Of a stretch of 64,000 nt of DNA, positions 26,796-36,147 are shown piece by piece. Numbering within the stretch: position 1 is the stretch's first letter; every line of letters begins with the position of its first letter. The position numbers and the translations under genes are program-made. Origin of the DNA: Enterococcus florum (GTDB taxonomy: Bacteria; Bacillota; Bacilli; Lactobacillales; Enterococcaceae). The notes under the pieces were generated by a model, which searched no databases, was not told the origin of the DNA, and was given only the letters and a program-made list of their open reading frames with translations. The stretch lies in NCBI RefSeq assembly GCF_004309355.1, contig NZ_BJCC01000031.1:1-64000 (forward strand). Reading direction: 5' to 3'.

Positions 26796-27632
26796 ATGCA
26801 ACTAGTGAATGGGTACAAGCTAATGGAATATGCAAAGACAAACGGCTTGGTGCTGCCCGCATTTAATACGACTAATTATGAATTGACAGCTGCAATCATC
26901 AAGGGGTATGAAGCAACAGGCTTGGGCGGCTATATTGCGATCTCATCAAGTAATTTGAAACTTTCCAGTCCTAAAATCATTGCGGACATGGTCAAAGCAG
27001 TCATGAAGGACGTTTGCACACCGATTGCCCTGCATTTGGATCACGGAAAAAGTTTTGAAGACGTGAAAGCGTGTATCGATGCAGGATTTACTTCGATCAT
27101 GGTAGATGCTTCTCATCTTCCGTTCGAAGAAAATATCGAGGAGGTCAAACGAACGGTGGAGTATTGTCATTTTTACGGGATTCCAGTTGAGGCGGAATTA
27201 GGCGCGATCGGCGGAAAAGAGGATGACCATATCTCTGAAGAGGATGCGAAGACAAATCCAGCGGATGTGCAGGAATTTGTTGAACGGACCAACATTGATT
27301 TATTGGCAGTGGCCATTGGAAATGTTCATGGGATGGATATGCAGCCGCAGCTGGACTTTCCATTGCTGGAGGAAATCGCTCAATTGTCATCTGTTCCTTT
27401 AGTTTTACATGGAGGATCAGGGATTCCTTTTGACCAGGTGAGGAGAGCCAAAAAACAGAACCTGATCAAAGTCAATTATGGATCTGATCTGCGGCAAGCC
27501 TTCATTCGAACCTTCGGCCAAGCCTACGAAAAAAATCACAACGAATTCGACATCAATTCATTATCCAAACAAGCCATCGTGAATGTCGAAGAACGTGTGA
27601 AAGCAATCATTGCAGAAGTAAACGGAAAATAG
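26796..27632 (+). CDS. Class II ketose-bisphosphate aldolase (first copy)
   Basis: A 278-aa zinc-dependent aldolase of the Fba/GatY/KbaY family. LPAFNTTNYEL opens the barrel; LHLDHGKSFEDVKACIDAGFTSIMVDAS (about 80-107) carries the catalytic Asp and zinc His. VEAELGAIGG and LVLHGGSGIPFDQ supply further zinc and phosphate contacts. ATG 26796 follows AAGAAGG. It opens the operon that ends with a second class II aldolase at 35206. The likely substrate is a ketose phosphate made by this pathway, such as tagatose or fructose bisphosphate or a related 1-phosphate; the exact one is not clear. Confidence 0.88.
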   Translation: MQLVNGYKLMEYAKTNGLVLPAFNTTNYELTAAIIKGYEATGLGGYIAISSSNLKLSSPKIIADMVKAVMKDVCTPIALHLDHGKSFEDVKACIDAGFTSIMVDASHLPFEENIEEVKRTVEYCHFYGIPVEAELGAIGGKEDDHISEEDAKTNPADVQEFVERTNIDLLAVAIGNVHGMDMQPQLDFPLLEEIAQLSSVPLVLHGGSGIPFDQVRRAKKQNLIKVNYGSDLRQAFIRTFGQAYEKNHNEFDINSLSKQAIVNVEERVKAIIAEVNGK

Positions 27633-27661
27633 TTTTAAAAAAGTAAAGGAGGGGGAATATC

Positions 27662-29563
27662 GTGTTAACGAAACGACAAAAAGCAATCATCAAAGAATTT
27701 GAAACACACAGCCCCTCTTTTTTAACTGCTGAATATTTTGTTGATAAATTTGGTGTCAGCATGCGAACCATCCAATCAGACATTAAAGCCGTTCGAGAAG
27801 AACTAGCAAAAAACGGGTATGCAGAATTACGGTCTGTCGCTTCAAAGGGAAGCAAGCTGCTGATCCATGATTCTCAGATGTACCAAAAGATGCTGTCTGA
27901 AGGAGAAAATTCGTTCGAGCAGCATCAGTCAGACCGGGTTCGAAAATTGTGTCTCTTATTGTTGAATTGTAAGAAGCCACTTAGTCGTCCCTATTTAATG
28001 GAACGCCTGTTCATTGCTTCCTCAACGTTAAATTCGGATTTGAAAGAAGCAGACAAGCTTTTGTCAGGCTATCAGCTGGTGATTGAACGAAAAAGAAATT
28101 CTGGTATCGCCATCGTCGGCAGCGAGTACAACAAGCGAAAATGTTTGCTGAAATTGGGCCATATTGAAATGCACCAAAACCAAAGCAGCATAGCGAATCA
28201 AGAGAATCTGCGTCAGGATATTGAGAAAATTTTAGTCAGTATTCTGTTGAAACACCACTACCATATTTCAGAGACGCTCTTTCAAAATCTGATCGTCCAT
28301 ATCGAAATGGCGATCAAACGGATGAACAGCGGGTTTTATATTGGTTCTAATGAGCTGGAGGTATCTGAAGTATTTGATTCCGAGATCGAAGTATCTGAAG
28401 AGATTTTTGATCGATTGTCAGAACGCTGCCATTTTAAAGTTTCGCAAGAAGAGATCATCAATTTGGCGATCTATATCAAAGGAAAAAGCGATTATGAGAA
28501 TGATGATTACATCTCAGAAGAGGTCAATGCTTTTATTCTGCATTCTCTAGACGAGATCAACGAGAAATTCGATATCAACTTTACTCAGGAAATTGACTTA
28601 CGGATCTCACTGGCCTTGCATTTGATGCCTTTGCTGACCCGAATGGAATATAACATCCAAAATGAGAATCAGCTGTTGGATCACATCAAGCAGTCGTTTC
28701 CATTAGCATTTGATATTGCTGCTTACATGTGTCTGCTGCTGCAGAAAAATATCGACAAACGAATCGAAGAAAGTGAAATTGCCTATCTGGCAATTTACTT
28801 CAATCAATATTTAGCGAAATACAACGATATTTCTGGGAAAAAACGTATTCTGATCATCACTAGCTTGAAACGCAGCGAAAGTGTTTTACTGCGGCAACGC
28901 TTTGCCACCTGGTTCGCGAATGAGATCGCTATTTTGACTTTGTTGAACACTCACGAAGTCCACTCGATCGACGTAGAGGATTACGACGTGATTTTTACTA
29001 CCGAACAGACGGAATTGACTGAGAATATCGGTGCGATATTGATCAGCTTCTTCCCGAGTGAGGCAGAATACTCGAAGATCAAGCTGGCTATTGACGGATT
29101 TAATGACAAATTTGAGATCGTTAATTTGTTTGACGAAGAACTGTTTCGCTATGGCCGATTTTCGACCAAACAAGAGGTTTTAGACAAAATCTGTTCTATT
29201 TCTGTTTCGAAGGTCGGTGATAAGGTCTTCCAACTGAGAGAAGCAGTGGGGCTTCGAGAAGGATTGGGCAGCAGTTATTTTGGCAATGGAATCGCTCTGC
29301 CTCATCCAATCAACCCGATTTTAGCAGAGACCTTTGTCTCAGTGATTTTGCTAAAGGATGAGCTGGAATGGGATTCCGACGGCAACAAGGTGCGTCTGGT
29401 CATGCTGGTAGCGATCGAAAAAAACAATGCCAAAGTTTTTCAATTGTGGAACTATCTTGGAAAAATTATTCAGGAAAAAGGGTTTGTTGACCGATTGATC
29501 AAAGAGCCTACTTTTGAAAATTTCAAAGAGAATCTATCACAGTTATTAGATGAATATATTTAA
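27662..29563 (+). CDS. PRD-domain transcriptional activator with PTS EIIB- and EIIA-like domains (MtlR/BglG type)
   Basis: A 633-aa regulator; GTG 27662 follows AAAGGAGGGGG. Domains in order: N-terminal HTH_11 (about 5-60) and a second helix-turn-helix (about 85-140); two PTS regulation domains (about 175-275 and 290-385) with conserved His in the usual places (for example LALHLMPLL); an EIIB-like segment (KKRILIITSLKRSE, about 390-480); and a C-terminal EIIA of the mannitol/fructose type (about 490-633) with GIALPHP. Such proteins sense sugar uptake through PTS phosphorylation. It lacks the AAA+ sigma-54 domain of LevR, so the mannose-family PTS here is not of the LevR/sigma-54 type. Confidence 0.9.
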   Translation: MLTKRQKAIIKEFETHSPSFLTAEYFVDKFGVSMRTIQSDIKAVREELAKNGYAELRSVASKGSKLLIHDSQMYQKMLSEGENSFEQHQSDRVRKLCLLLLNCKKPLSRPYLMERLFIASSTLNSDLKEADKLLSGYQLVIERKRNSGIAIVGSEYNKRKCLLKLGHIEMHQNQSSIANQENLRQDIEKILVSILLKHHYHISETLFQNLIVHIEMAIKRMNSGFYIGSNELEVSEVFDSEIEVSEEIFDRLSERCHFKVSQEEIINLAIYIKGKSDYENDDYISEEVNAFILHSLDEINEKFDINFTQEIDLRISLALHLMPLLTRMEYNIQNENQLLDHIKQSFPLAFDIAAYMCLLLQKNIDKRIEESEIAYLAIYFNQYLAKYNDISGKKRILIITSLKRSESVLLRQRFATWFANEIAILTLLNTHEVHSIDVEDYDVIFTTEQTELTENIGAILISFFPSEAEYSKIKLAIDGFNDKFEIVNLFDEELFRYGRFSTKQEVLDKICSISVSKVGDKVFQLREAVGLREGLGSSYFGNGIALPHPINPILAETFVSVILLKDELEWDSDGNKVRLVMLVAIEKNNAKVFQLWNYLGKIIQEKGFVDRLIKEPTFENFKENLSQLLDEYI

Positions 29564-29583
29564 AAAGTTGAGGAGGAGTAGGA

Positions 29584-30006
29584 ATGAAATTCATTTTTGT
29601 ATCTCATGGCGACCTAGCTAAAAGTATGTTAGCCAGTGCGCAAATGATCGTCGGCGAACAGGCGGAGGCGACAGCATTCGGTTTGTATCCCAAGGATGAT
29701 ATTGGGGGATTGAAGGATCAGATCAAGCAAGCCATTGATGACTTTGGCGGAGGAAATGACGTGATTTGTTTTACCGATCTGTTTAGTGGAAGTCCTTTTA
29801 ATGCAGTGGTCTCGATGATGGGAGAGTATCCGATCTACCATATTACTGGGATGAACTTGCCGATTGTTTTAGAGGCCTTTATGTCGAGAATGAACGACGA
29901 ACTTACAGCACGAGAGATCGCAGAAAAATTATTGAAGCAGGCACCTGAGACGATCATCGACGTGAATAATTATCTAAGTGTGAATTTAGAAGAAGAAACG
30001 AACTAA
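29584..30006 (+). CDS. PTS EIIA component, mannose/fructose/sorbose family
   Basis: A 140-aa cytoplasmic protein with the EIIA-Man fold. FVSHGDLAKSML carries the phosphoryl-accepting His near residue 8, and DVICFTDLFSGSPFNAV (about 60-76) is the conserved core. It passes phosphate from HPr to EIIB. AGGAGGAGTAGG lies upstream. It is encoded as a separate chain from EIIB, unlike E. coli ManX. Confidence 0.93.
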   Translation: MKFIFVSHGDLAKSMLASAQMIVGEQAEATAFGLYPKDDIGGLKDQIKQAIDDFGGGNDVICFTDLFSGSPFNAVVSMMGEYPIYHITGMNLPIVLEAFMSRMNDELTAREIAEKLLKQAPETIIDVNNYLSVNLEEETN

Positions 30007-30028
30007 AACGAGAGAAGGAGTGAATGAA

Positions 30029-30505
30029 ATGAAGAACATTGTATTTGCAAGGGTGGACGATCGCTTGATTCATGGAGAGGTTGTGACAGCCTGGACACCG
30101 AGTTACAGCATCAACCACATTATTATCATTGATGATGTCGTTGCCAGCGATCCGTTTCAAAAGCGCATTTTGAAAGCGTTGGCGCCGACAAAGGTGCGGG
30201 TAGACGCCTTTACTACTGAGGAAGGGATCGTTGAGTTGAACAAGCCGTTCAATGAAAAGGAACGAGTTCTTCTGCTCACTAAAACGCCCATCACGTACGC
30301 GAAACTGGTGGAAGGAGGGATCGAATTACCCCAAGTGAATTTAGGGGGCATGGGGATTCGTGGTGAGCGTCAACCGTTTGTGAAGAATGTGGCTTGCGAC
30401 AAGGAGGAGATCGAAGCCATCCGTCAAATGGTAGAGAAGGGGATTCATGTGTTTTATCAATTAGTACCAGAACAACGTCTAATTGAAATCACGAACTTAT
30501 TGTAA
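30029..30505 (+). CDS. PTS EIIB component, mannose/fructose/sorbose family
   Basis: A 158-aa protein. FARVDDRLIHGEVVTAW (about 5-21) contains the phospho-His and the substrate-facing loop typical of the family. VNLGGMG and KGIHVFYQLVPEQRLI also match. ATG 30029 is preferred with AGAAGGAG at a normal distance; GTG 30020 would sit on the ribosome site. It phosphorylates the incoming sugar at the EIIC/EIID channel. Confidence 0.93.
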   Translation: MKNIVFARVDDRLIHGEVVTAWTPSYSINHIIIIDDVVASDPFQKRILKALAPTKVRVDAFTTEEGIVELNKPFNEKERVLLLTKTPITYAKLVEGGIELPQVNLGGMGIRGERQPFVKNVACDKEEIEAIRQMVEKGIHVFYQLVPEQRLIEITNLL

Positions 30506-30530
30506 TTAATAGAAAAAGGAGGAAAAGTGT

Positions 30531-31295
30531 ATGTCCATCGTTCAAGCGTTTCTTTGTGGGGTCGTTTATTTTCTGGCAATTGGGAATCTGCCATTCGTCG
30601 GGCTGTGGTCGTTGCAGCGGCCATTGGTCTGCGGACTGATCACAGGTATTATTTTAGGAGACCCGCTGACAGGTGCCATGACCGGAGCGTCTATCAACTT
30701 AGTTTATCTTGGCTTTATTTCCGCAGGGGGATCAATGCCAGCCGACATGGCTCTTGCAGGTATTTTAGGTACAGCCTTTGCTATTACTGGTGGGTTAGAC
30801 GCGGAAACTGCCCTATCTGTTGCAGTTCCGATCGGTTTGTTGGGAACCATCGTTTGGTATGGTCGAATGACTTTTGGTTCTGTTTTTGTTCACGTGGCGG
30901 ATAATTATATCGAAAAAGGAGAGTACCATAAAATTTGGCGGGCGAATGTCCTGTTCCCACAATTGATGACTGCATTAATGACGATTATTCCTTGTGGTCT
31001 AGCTGCTTACTTCGGTGCAAGCTATATTTCTGGTTTTATCGAGGCATTGAGTGGAACGGCATTGACGATTTTCACAGTTATTGGCGGTATGATGCCGGCA
31101 CTCGGGGTAGCGATCACGCTGCAATACATTTTTAAAGGGGAAGCACGAGTATTCTTGTTCTTAGGATTTATCTTGGCAACGTATTCAGGACTGGATCTGT
31201 TGCCGTTAGGTGTAATCGCAGGATTGTCTGCATTGATCTACGTTCAAGCGACAAGTCATAAATCTGATTCAGAGGAGGAAGAAATCTATGAGTAA
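30531..31295 (+). CDS. PTS EIIC component, mannose/fructose/sorbose family
   Basis: A 254-aa integral membrane protein. RPLVCGLITGIILGDPLTGAMTGASINLVYLG (about 29-60) is the EIIC-Man signature. GGSMPADMALAGILGTAF follows, with several further spans. The C-terminal DSEEEEIYE tail overlaps the EIID start by 8 bases, indicating translational coupling. The sugar cannot be named from sequence. Confidence 0.93.
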   Translation: MSIVQAFLCGVVYFLAIGNLPFVGLWSLQRPLVCGLITGIILGDPLTGAMTGASINLVYLGFISAGGSMPADMALAGILGTAFAITGGLDAETALSVAVPIGLLGTIVWYGRMTFGSVFVHVADNYIEKGEYHKIWRANVLFPQLMTALMTIIPCGLAAYFGASYISGFIEALSGTALTIFTVIGGMMPALGVAITLQYIFKGEARVFLFLGFILATYSGLDLLPLGVIAGLSALIYVQATSHKSDSEEEEIYE

Positions 31296-32118
31296 AGAAG
31301 TGGAAGGAAGTTTGATTCGTAAAAAGGATTTGTTCCGCTCTTGGCTGATTTGGGAAAATCTGCCGCAAACCTGCTACAACTATGAGCGAATGATGGGGCA
31401 GGCAGTGGCTCATGTGTTTGTTCCGATCTCCAAACGGCTGCACAACGATAATCCAGAGAAGAAAAAAGAAATGATGAAACGGGAGATCGAATTTTTCAAT
31501 GTTCATATCGAATTTGGTGCTTGTATCATTGGGATGATCATTGCTCTGGAGGAACAAAAGGCCAAAGGAGTAGAGATCCCCAGTGAGTTTATTACCAGTT
31601 TGAAAACCTCCTTGATGGGTCCTTTGTCAGGGATCGGAGATACAATTTTTCAAGGGGTATTGATTCCGATTCTATTGGCGATCACGATCGATTTGACACT
31701 CAAAGGCACGATTTGGGGTTCGATCATCTATGCGGTAGCGATCATTGCGATTGCTTGGGGCATGAGCTACGCTAATTTCATGTTTGGCTATCGAGCCGGA
31801 GCAGATGCGATCATGGACTTTCTCGAGAAGGGTATTTTAAACAAGGTTCTTCGCGGTGCTGAGATCATGGGTTGTATGGTAATGGGCGGCTTGATTTCCA
31901 GCTATGTAAAAATGCATGTGGCTTTAGAGATCGCCAGCTCCACCACGACATTCAAAGTGCAGGAGCAATTCCTGGATGCCGTCATGCCTAACATTTTGCC
32001 TTTTGCATTCACAATGCTGATCTTCTGGTTGATGAAACGCGGCTGGTCATCATTGAAGGTAATTGGCTTAATCGTGGTCGTCGGTATCGTCACTGGATTC
32101 TTAGGAATTCTAGGATAG
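31288..32118 (+). CDS. PTS EIID component, mannose/fructose/sorbose family
   Basis: A 276-aa membrane protein. The N-terminal soluble part (KDLFRSWLIWENLPQTCYNYERMMG) and TSLMGPLSGIGDTIFQGVLIPILLAI (about 108-133) are characteristic of EIID. With EIIC it forms the sugar channel of this permease family. GAGGAGGAAG precedes the start inside the EIIC gene. Confidence 0.93.
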   Translation: MSKEVEGSLIRKKDLFRSWLIWENLPQTCYNYERMMGQAVAHVFVPISKRLHNDNPEKKKEMMKREIEFFNVHIEFGACIIGMIIALEEQKAKGVEIPSEFITSLKTSLMGPLSGIGDTIFQGVLIPILLAITIDLTLKGTIWGSIIYAVAIIAIAWGMSYANFMFGYRAGADAIMDFLEKGILNKVLRGAEIMGCMVMGGLISSYVKMHVALEIASSTTTFKVQEQFLDAVMPNILPFAFTMLIFWLMKRGWSSLKVIGLIVVVGIVTGFLGILG

Positions 32119-32134
32119 ATTGGAGATTTTTTGA

Positions 32135-33178
32135 ATGAAAGCCATCGTAGAAACTGGTGTCAAGCAATTGGAGATTCAAGAATTGCCGACTCCTGTGATT
32201 AAAAAAGATGAAGTTTTAATGAAAATTCGAGCGAATGGATTATGTACCAACGACATTCGCGACTATTTGGGGGACACGGTTTACTCGTTCCCCCGAGTAG
32301 GCGGTCATGAATTTAGCGGGGAAGTCGTTGAGATCGGTTCTGAGGTCGATCCAGCACATTTCCAAGTGGGCGACCACGTTGTGAAATACATTATCCCCTC
32401 TTGCGGTGAATGCCATTATTGCAAAATCGGGCGTGAAAACCTCTGTGTTGAGGTGGCTTCATCCCCAACCTTCCAAAAACCCGACGGTATTTCAGGATTT
32501 TTTGGAATGGCTCAATACATTGCTGTGAAGAGTCGCGACTTGTATAAATATCCTAAAGAAGTTCCTTTTACGCACAGTGCTTTTACTGAACCATTGGCGT
32601 GTGTTGTCAACAGTGTAGAACGTGCGAAGATTCTATTCGGACAAGATATCGTGGTTATCGGTGGTGGTGTCATGGGTCTAATGCATGTGATGCTGGCGAA
32701 GTTGCAGGGAGCGCGAGTCATTGTCAGTGAACCAAATGCTGAAAGACGTACACTTGCAGAAAAACTAGGAGCCGATGTGACGTTTGATCCGACACAGGGG
32801 GATGCAGTTGCTTTTGTGAAGCAACAAACAGAAGGACGCGGGGCAGATGTAGTGTTCAATACGACAGCTTTGCCGATCATTGCTCAACAGGCCATGGATT
32901 TCACGGCTACTGGCGGACAAACCTTTATGTTTAGTTCTTTGCATCCCAACGATCCTGTTCCAACGAACATGGGCGCGTTGCATTCTTATGAAAAAGTCAT
33001 TACTGGAACAGTCAGTCCAACGATTCGAACCTTTTATCGTTCGGTACAGTTGATTGCTAAAGGATTAGTCGATATCACGCCGTTGCTGGATAAGACCTTT
33101 GAGTACACGGACGCTGTAGACGCTTTTGAATACGCATTAAAACCAGAGACATTAAAGACGATCATCACCTTTGACTAA
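32135..33178 (+). CDS. Zinc-dependent medium-chain dehydrogenase (polyol or polyol-phosphate type)
   Basis: A 347-aa MDR-family enzyme. GGHEFSGEVVEIG (about 54-66) and the structural zinc site CGECHYCKIGRENLC (about 90-104) are typical. IVVIGGGVMGLMHVMLAKLQGARVIVSEPN (about 172-200) is the NAD-binding fold, with Glu at the end of strand 2 favouring NAD. The catalytic zinc Cys is near residue 37 (GLCTNDI). Relatives include sorbitol, galactitol-1-phosphate and threonine dehydrogenases. In a PTS operon a polyol-phosphate substrate is likely. Confidence 0.85.
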   Translation: MKAIVETGVKQLEIQELPTPVIKKDEVLMKIRANGLCTNDIRDYLGDTVYSFPRVGGHEFSGEVVEIGSEVDPAHFQVGDHVVKYIIPSCGECHYCKIGRENLCVEVASSPTFQKPDGISGFFGMAQYIAVKSRDLYKYPKEVPFTHSAFTEPLACVVNSVERAKILFGQDIVVIGGGVMGLMHVMLAKLQGARVIVSEPNAERRTLAEKLGADVTFDPTQGDAVAFVKQQTEGRGADVVFNTTALPIIAQQAMDFTATGGQTFMFSSLHPNDPVPTNMGALHSYEKVITGTVSPTIRTFYRSVQLIAKGLVDITPLLDKTFEYTDAVDAFEYALKPETLKTIITFD

Positions 33179-33195
33179 AGAAAGCAGGAGTAGCG

Positions 33196-34659
33196 ATGAA
33201 CCAAGCAATCTATGTAGGACTAGACATCGGAACGACAGCGATCAAGGTTTCAGCTGTCACACGCCAACTAGAGGCGGTCTACGAGGAACAGTATGCATAT
33301 GATTATCTTACTCCGCAAAAGGGCTGGACTGAAATCGAACCGGATACTTGGGTAGAGATCGTGTTGGAAGGGCTCAAGGATATGTTCCAACAGATCCCTG
33401 CTGAAACGGTCGCCGGTATCGGAATCACCGGACAGATGCATACGACCGTGTTTGTAGACAAACACGGTCTTTCAGTTCGGCCGGCTATTCTGTGGAATGA
33501 TAATCGCACGAAAGAACAGATATCACATATTAAACAACGATTGGAAACAACGAAGCCCTCCGCGCACATTGCTAAAATCGTATCGACGGGAAGCCCATTG
33601 GCCAGTCTTTTATGGCTGAAGGAAAATGAACCAGAGAATTACCAGAAGACGGCCAAAATTCTAATTGCAAAGGATTATGTCAAGCTAAAATTAACCGGCA
33701 CTTATTCCACTGATTATTGTGATGCTTCAACGTCCTCTTTGTATGATTTGACAAAAGATGACTGGTCAAAAGAGGTGCAGCAACTCTTTGAGTTCAACGA
33801 GTCACTTTTTCCCGTGATTAAACCGGCCTCAACGATTATTGGCCAGTTGACTTGTGAAGTATGCACATTATTAGACATCGAAAAACAGATTCCGATGGTA
33901 TCTGGAACAGGAGACAATGTTGCTTCAGCGCTTGTATCAGGCAGCTTTGAGCATGACCAGCCTCTAGTGTCTTTAGGAACCTCGGGAGTCGTAGTGATTC
34001 CTAATAGTCATCATCAGTTAAAACAAACCGGCAAAAATGTGGTGGCAAAAATTACGGAAGATGATCAATCGATCATTACGCAAGGGACCGTTCAAGCAGG
34101 AGCGAAAGTAAATAGCTGGTGGATGGAATCGATTCTACATAGCGACCATTACTCAAAAGCGCAAGCACAAATTCCTAAAGAGCTTTTAGGAGAGAACGAG
34201 GTGCTCTTTTTCCCGCATATGAATGGCGAAAAAACATTGTTTTCCGACCCTAGCTTAAAAGGAGCTTTTGTGGGACTTGGGCTGGAGACGACTCGCGAAG
34301 AAATGTATTTGGCTGTCTTAGAAGGACTGGCCTACGGAATTCGACAATTGTTCCGATCTATGAAAAATGATGAACAGCCCGACTATTTTACGATTGTCGG
34401 TGGTGGCGCAAAAAGTGAGCTGTGGATCGAAATTTTTGCAAACGTCTTAGGCCGCCCAATCAAACGTGTCCTAGCTTCCCAAGAAGCGGTCCACGGGGCT
34501 GCAATCTTAGCGATCATGGGTGTAGAAGGTCATTTTACCTTTCCAGATAGTGAATTTCAGATGATCGAACCTCACACATCCTTAATAAAAAAATACGATA
34601 AAGCTTACCAAAAGTATTTAAAACTGACGCAAATGATTTTACTTGCAGGAGGGAAATGA
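33196..34659 (+). CDS. FGGY-family carbohydrate kinase (xylulokinase/gluconokinase-like)
   Basis: A 487-aa kinase of normal family length. YVGLDIGTTAIKVSAV opens the nucleotide fold; GIGITGQMHTTVFVD and ILWNDNRT (about 75-105) form the sugar site with the catalytic Asp region; SGTGDNVASALVSG and FTIVGGGAKSELWIEIFANVLGRPI (about 395-425) are the second ATP half. The substrate is uncertain among xylulose, gluconate or a related ketose. A kinase beside a PTS is interesting because PTS import already phosphorylates the sugar. Confidence 0.85.
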   Translation: MNQAIYVGLDIGTTAIKVSAVTRQLEAVYEEQYAYDYLTPQKGWTEIEPDTWVEIVLEGLKDMFQQIPAETVAGIGITGQMHTTVFVDKHGLSVRPAILWNDNRTKEQISHIKQRLETTKPSAHIAKIVSTGSPLASLLWLKENEPENYQKTAKILIAKDYVKLKLTGTYSTDYCDASTSSLYDLTKDDWSKEVQQLFEFNESLFPVIKPASTIIGQLTCEVCTLLDIEKQIPMVSGTGDNVASALVSGSFEHDQPLVSLGTSGVVVIPNSHHQLKQTGKNVVAKITEDDQSIITQGTVQAGAKVNSWWMESILHSDHYSKAQAQIPKELLGENEVLFFPHMNGEKTLFSDPSLKGAFVGLGLETTREEMYLAVLEGLAYGIRQLFRSMKNDEQPDYFTIVGGGAKSELWIEIFANVLGRPIKRVLASQEAVHGAAILAIMGVEGHFTFPDSEFQMIEPHTSLIKKYDKAYQKYLKLTQMILLAGGK

Positions 34660-34660
34660 A

Positions 34661-35212
34661 ATGAAAGAGTGTCTACTCTGTGATCGTCCATTAAAACTAA
34701 TTAAGTTCAAATCTGCAGAAGGCTATGTATGTAAACAATGTTACGAGAAGGTCAGCTTAAATTTTACTCAAACGATCAAAAATCAAACAAAGGCAGAGCT
34801 TCTTTCTACATTAGAAAACACCGAAGAAGCAAACGACTCTGTCTCCTTTGAGATCACTCGAAAGATCAATCAATACATCCTTTTCGACGACAAGCACCAG
34901 CAACTGTGCTTGCCAAATCATAAAAAATATACAAAAGATGAGTTGAAACCGGAAGTCTATCCCTTCTCAGCAATCGTGAATTGTCAAATCGACGAAGAGC
35001 AAGTCGAAAAAGTAGTCAAGAAAAAGAAGCAAGCGTTAGGCTGTATTAAAGTAACGCTTGTGCTTCAAGAGGAAGATCAGATTTCAAGGGATATCTGGTT
35101 GATACCGAATTTGATCAGCACCTCCAGTATGCCGTACAAAACAATGCGATCCTTGGCTCAAAACATCGTTCAAGAGGTGGAACGGTCGAAACAAGAGGTG
35201 GCTGTATGTTAG
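34661..35212 (+). CDS. Small zinc-ribbon protein of unknown function
   Basis: A 183-aa protein; ATG 34661 follows AGGAGGG and sits 1 base after the kinase stop. Two Cys pairs near the N-terminus (CLLCDRP about residues 4-7 and CKQCYEK about 26-29) look like a zinc ribbon similar to DUF4428-type proteins. The remaining ~130 residues look like a single beta-rich domain (PFSAIVNCQIDEE, IKVTLVLQEED). No catalytic motif was seen. It overlaps the second aldolase by 7 bases, so it belongs to the operon, but its role in sugar use is unknown. Confidence 0.6.
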   Translation: MKECLLCDRPLKLIKFKSAEGYVCKQCYEKVSLNFTQTIKNQTKAELLSTLENTEEANDSVSFEITRKINQYILFDDKHQQLCLPNHKKYTKDELKPEVYPFSAIVNCQIDEEQVEKVVKKKKQALGCIKVTLVLQEEDQISRDIWLIPNLISTSSMPYKTMRSLAQNIVQEVERSKQEVAVC

Positions 35213-36084
35213 CGGGATTACGAGGGGTTCTTGCCAACGCGCGAGCTGAAAAAACAGCGATTGCTGCCTTCAATGTACCAAATCTGGAAATGGTTCGGGC
35301 TGCCATACAAGCGGCTGAGGAATTGGAGAGACCTGTCATTTTGCAGCATGCGCAAGGACATGACTCACTGATTCCGTTGGAAGAAATTGGCCCGATCATG
35401 CTTGATTATGCTAAACGAAGCAACGTACCTGTAGTCGTTCATCTCGATCATGGCAAAAGCTTCGATGCGATCGTTCGCGCTATGAAAATGGGGTTCACCT
35501 CGGTCATGATCGACGCCTCTGACTTGCCATTCGAAGAGAATATTGCTCGTACAAAAGAGATCGTAAAAATTGCCCATAGTTTGGGTATCAGTGTTGAAGC
35601 AGAGTTAGGTCATGTCTTCACCTCTTCTCTAGGTGGAGGTGAAGGACGAGCACCAGATGATGAAAAAATAGGTGAAACGGATATCTATACGGATCCTAAA
35701 CAAGCCAAACAGTTTGTTGCTGAAACCAATGCGGACTGTTTAGCTATTGCATTCGGAACTGTGCATGGGATTTATTTGAAAGAGCCAAAATTAGACCTGA
35801 ATAGAGTAAAACAAGTCTATGAGGAGGTTGGGATCCCCCTAGTGATGCATGGCGGATCGGGTGTAAGCGAAGAAGACTATCAGATCGCTATTGATAATGG
35901 GATCACTAAAATAAATTATTATACGTATGCTAACAAAGCAGGAGCGGCAGCTCTTGCTCATTATTTGGCTCAGCATTCGAAGGAGTACTTTTTAGAGGAC
36001 TGTGTTGAAATGACGACAAAAGCGTTGAAAAGTGACTATCAAAAAGCAATCAACAGCTTTAACAGAGGAGCAACCTCCTACTGA
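35206..36084 (+). CDS. Class II ketose-bisphosphate aldolase (second copy)
   Basis: A 292-aa zinc aldolase. IAAFNVPNLEMVRAA, VVHLDHGKSFDAIVRAMKMGFTSVMIDAS (about 75-103), VEAELGHV and LVMHGGSGVSEEDYQ carry the catalytic Asp, zinc His residues and phosphate loop. It shares the HLDHGKSF and MVDAS/MIDAS blocks with the copy at 26796 but carries an extra loop (SSLGGGEGRAPDDEKIGETD), so the two are probably not interchangeable. It ends the operon and is followed by a strong terminator. Confidence 0.88.
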   Translation: MLAGLRGVLANARAEKTAIAAFNVPNLEMVRAAIQAAEELERPVILQHAQGHDSLIPLEEIGPIMLDYAKRSNVPVVVHLDHGKSFDAIVRAMKMGFTSVMIDASDLPFEENIARTKEIVKIAHSLGISVEAELGHVFTSSLGGGEGRAPDDEKIGETDIYTDPKQAKQFVAETNADCLAIAFGTVHGIYLKEPKLDLNRVKQVYEEVGIPLVMHGGSGVSEEDYQIAIDNGITKINYYTYANKAGAAALAHYLAQHSKEYFLEDCVEMTTKALKSDYQKAINSFNRGATSY

Positions 36085-36086
36085 GT

Positions 36087-36147
36087 AAAAAGCACCTCAT
36101 CCGGACAGAGTATTGACAAAAGACTCTATTCGGATGAGGTGTTTTTT
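36087..36147. terminator. Bidirectional terminator between the PTS operon and the BCCT gene
   Basis: CACCTCATCCG (36093-36103) pairs perfectly with CGGATGAGGTG (36131-36141), with A and T runs outside. It serves both convergent operons. Confidence 0.9.
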
